Assembly (NCBI GenBank): GCA_015232955.1
Contig: JADFYS010000079.1
Location: 1-8,264, forward strand
Length of the DNA: 8,264 bases
Direction of reading: 5' to 3'
From: Gammaproteobacteria bacterium
GTDB taxonomy: Bacteria > Pseudomonadota > Gammaproteobacteria > Thiohalomonadales > Thiohalomonadaceae
Position numbers and translations under genes: made by a program. The notes under the pieces were generated by a model that saw only the letters and a list, made by a program, of their open reading frames with translations, had not been told where the DNA came from and ran no database searches. The stretch's first letter is position 1; each line of letters opens with the position of its first letter. Below, one piece after another: positions 6,044-8,264 of this stretch.

Positions 6044-8264
6044 ATGAAGAGCAGCCTCGGTTTTTCCGGTTCAGTGGCGCGCTACTTTTTAACCACCGAG
6101 ATCACCCCTCTTCTCGCCCTGGTGGGGCTTCTTCTTGGGCTGTTGGCGGTGATGATCACCCCGCGTGAGGAGGAGCCGCAGATCAATGTCACCTTCGCCA
6201 ACCTCTTTATCCCCTTTCCGGGGGCGACAGCAAAAGAGGTAGAGAGTCTGGTCAGTACCCCCGCAGAACAGGTGCTGTCGGAGATCGAGGGGGTGAAACA
6301 TGTCTACTCCACCTCCCGTCCCGGACAGGCGGTTCTCACCATTCAGTATCGGGTGGGAGAGGATCGCACCAGCGCCATTCTCCGTCTCTATGATGCGATC
6401 TACTCCAACCAGGACTGGCTCCCCCCGGGGTTGGGGGTGGGGCAGCCGATTATCAAACCGATGGGGATCGATGATGTCCCCATTCTCACCCTCACCCTCT
6501 GGAGTGAAGAGGAGGGGGTCACCTCACATCAGCTACAGAAGGTGGCACATGCGATTGAGGTGGAGCTGAAACAGGTGAAAGGGACCCGGGATCTCTTTAC
6601 CATCGGTAGTTCAGAGGATGTGGTCCATGTCGAGCTGGATCCGGTGGCACTCGCCGGATACGGCATCGCACTGAGTGATCTCCGAAGAGCGCTGGAGCTG
6701 AGTAACGCCACCCGTACCTCGGGATCGCTGGTGGCGGATAACCGGGAGGTGCTGGTACAGGCAGGAACCTTTCTCACCACCGTAGAGGAGGTGGAACGGT
6801 TGGTGGTCGGGGTCCACGGAGGGAGACCGGTCTACCTGGATGATGTTGCAACGATTAATCGTGGCGCGGATCAGCTAGAGAAGATGGTCTGGCTGGGAAC
6901 CGGGCCGGCGGCAGAGCGTAAAGGGATCCAGGCGGTGGGAGAGTACCCCGCGGTAACCATTGCGGTGGCAAAACAGGCGGGAACCAATGCGGTAGAGGTG
7001 GCGTCAGAGGTGATCGCCCGCTTTGAACAGCTTAAAGGGATCTTTGTCCCCGACGGTATTGAGGCGACCGTGACCCGTAACTATGGTGAGACTGCCGACG
7101 CCAAAGCGAAGAAACTGATTACCAAACTGATCTTTGCCACCCTCTCGGTGGTACTGCTGGTACTCCTTTTTATCGGGGTGCGAGAGGCGGTGATTGTCGG
7201 TATGGCGGTGGTGATCACCCTCGCCATGACCCTCTTCGCCTCATGGGCGTGGGGCTTTACCCTCAACCGGGTCAGCCTCTTTGCCCTCATCTTCTCCATC
7301 GGTATTCTGGTGGATGACGCCATTGTCGTGGTGGAGAATATCCACCGTCATCTCCAGCTCGGGGGTAAAAAACTGCTCGAGGTGATCCCGCAGGCGGTGG
7401 ATGAGGTGGGGGGTCCCACCATTCTTGCCACCTTTACCGTAATCGCCGCCCTATTGCCGATGGCCTTTGTCACCGGGTTGATGGGGCCGTACATGAGTCC
7501 TATCCCGATTAATGCCAGTATCGGGATGTTGATCTCCCTCGCGGTGGCCTTTGTTGTCACTCCGTGGATGGCCAATGCCTTGATCAAAACGGATGGCCAT
7601 GGTCATAGCGGCCCAGTGAAAGCGGTAGAGGAGAGTCGGCTCTACCGTCTCTTCTATCGCCTCCTCCACGGCTTTTTACGGCGAGGGGAGGGGAGAGGCA
7701 GGCGTTGGCTGTTGGCGGGTGTGATTCTCCTTCTGATTATCGCTTCGATGGCGCTGGTGGTGACCCAGTCGGTGGTACTGAAGATGCTCCCCTTTGACAA
7801 TAAATCGGAGTTTCAGGTGGTGGTGGATATGCCGGAGGGGAGTAGTGTCGAACAGACCACTCGCGTCCTCTCTGAACTCGCCGCCTATCTTCGCACAGTG
7901 CCCGAGGTGACCGACTATCAGGTCTACTCCGGTACAGCGGCTCCGATCAATTTTAACGGTCTGGTCAGACAGTACTACCTCCGTCAAGGGGCCAATGTCG
8001 GTGATATTCAGGTCAATCTGGTGGATCAAAAACTGCGTCAGCGCAAAAGCCATGAAGTCGCCACTGCGGTTCGGGCACCGCTGCAGGAGATCGGTCAGCG
8101 CTATGCAGCCAATGTCAAGATAGTCGAGGTTCCTCCCGGCCCTCCGGTGCAATCCCCGCTGGTGGCAGAGATCTATGGTCTCGATTACAACGGACAGATG
8201 AAAGTAGCAGCAGAGGTGAAAGAGATCCTCAGCAGTAGTGCCGAGGTGGTCGATGTTGATGAGA
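6044..8264 (+). CDS. RND-family efflux permease (AcrB-like), truncated by the window end
   Basis: An inner-membrane proton-driven pump, partner of the adaptor just upstream. The reading frame stays open for 740 codons to the window edge. RND permeases have about 1,020-1,080 residues, so roughly the last 300 are missing because of the window, not a mutation. A first membrane helix (about 20-38) is followed by TPREEEPQINV and a large periplasmic domain starting with FPGATAKEVESLVSTPAEQVL. Membrane helices resume at about 359. The fourth helix has GILVDDAIVVVEN, with Asp424 and Asp425 corresponding to the proton-relay pair of AcrB (407/408). This DD favours the AcrB-like (HAE) group over CusA-type metal pumps. 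The second half begins at about 563 with a helix and then LPFDNKSEFQVVVDMPEG. AGGAG at 6032-6036, 7 bases before the ATG, supports the start. Drugs, solvents or other amphiphiles are possible substrates. Confidence 0.93.
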   Translation, partial: MKSSLGFSGSVARYFLTTEITPLLALVGLLLGLLAVMITPREEEPQINVTFANLFIPFPGATAKEVESLVSTPAEQVLSEIEGVKHVYSTSRPGQAVLTIQYRVGEDRTSAILRLYDAIYSNQDWLPPGLGVGQPIIKPMGIDDVPILTLTLWSEEEGVTSHQLQKVAHAIEVELKQVKGTRDLFTIGSSEDVVHVELDPVALAGYGIALSDLRRALELSNATRTSGSLVADNREVLVQAGTFLTTVEEVERLVVGVHGGRPVYLDDVATINRGADQLEKMVWLGTGPAAERKGIQAVGEYPAVTIAVAKQAGTNAVEVASEVIARFEQLKGIFVPDGIEATVTRNYGETADAKAKKLITKLIFATLSVVLLVLLFIGVREAVIVGMAVVITLAMTLFASWAWGFTLNRVSLFALIFSIGILVDDAIVVVENIHRHLQLGGKKLLEVIPQAVDEVGGPTILATFTVIAALLPMAFVTGLMGPYMSPIPINASIGMLISLAVAFVVTPWMANALIKTDGHGHSGPVKAVEESRLYRLFYRLLHGFLRRGEGRGRRWLLAGVILLLIIASMALVVTQSVVLKMLPFDNKSEFQVVVDMPEGSSVEQTTRVLSELAAYLRTVPEVTDYQVYSGTAAPINFNGLVRQYYLRQGANVGDIQVNLVDQKLRQRKSHEVATAVRAPLQEIGQRYAANVKIVEVPPGPPVQSPLVAEIYGLDYNGQMKVAAEVKEILSSSAEVVDVDE

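Noticed and set aside
7676..8152. Minus-strand open frame of 158 codons within the RND permease gene
   Set aside because: It overlaps a clearly coding RND sequence and its low-complexity ends look like antisense translation.
6727..8165. Three GCTGGTGG octamers identical to the E. coli Chi site (6727-6734, 7753-7760, 8158-8165)
   Set aside because: At least two encode Leu-Val in frame, in a gene rich in CTG and GTG codons, so codon bias explains them, and Chi identity in this organism is unknown.
6044..8264. Possible truncation of the RND permease
   Set aside because: The frame stays open to the last base, so the missing C-terminus is due to the window edge.

Overview
The window reads as an ordinary chromosomal stretch from a gammaproteobacterium. 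Three things point there: the class-typical pairing of prmB with aroC, the close resemblance of the HemN and AroC proteins to their enterobacterial and pseudomonad counterparts, and the moderately GC-rich coding sequence. A redox-versatile or sulfur-type gammaproteobacterium would fit the oxygen-independent heme enzyme and the style of the RND pump. That is inference, and no genus can be named from the sequence. Every recognisable gene is on the + strand, coding density is high, and I see no rRNA, tRNA, CRISPR array, insertion sequence or phage gene.

Left part (1-3121): the 3' end of prmB (ribosomal protein L3 glutamine methyltransferase), a small acidic protein of 107 residues that I cannot name, hemN (oxygen-independent coproporphyrinogen III oxidase) and aroC (chorismate synthase). 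The prmB stop codon lies in a 3-copy AGAGTGA tandem repeat that runs into the ribosome-binding site of the small gene. The small gene overlaps the GTG start of hemN by one base. hemN and aroC are 107 bp apart. Seen against the familiar prmB-aroC order, the small gene and hemN look like a two-gene insertion into a housekeeping cluster.

Middle part (3140-4939): a half-size ABC exporter of the Atm1/HMT1 type starts 18 bp after aroC and so is probably co-transcribed. Atm1-type proteins export glutathione-linked compounds or metal conjugates. Its place near a heme-pathway, Fe-S-dependent enzyme is suggestive of a functional link but does not prove one.

Right part (4940-8264): a short AT-rich gap carries a plausible sigma70 promoter with an inverted repeat over its -35 box and a weak terminator-like hairpin. 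It is followed by a two-gene RND efflux operon: a periplasmic membrane-fusion protein and an inner-membrane RND permease cut off by the window end after 740 codons. No outer-membrane channel or regulator gene is visible.

I found no convincing evidence of a previously undescribed system. The items most worth a second look are the unnamed 107-residue protein coupled to hemN, the heptamer repeat at the prmB stop, and the compact promoter/operator/terminator candidate before the RND operon.
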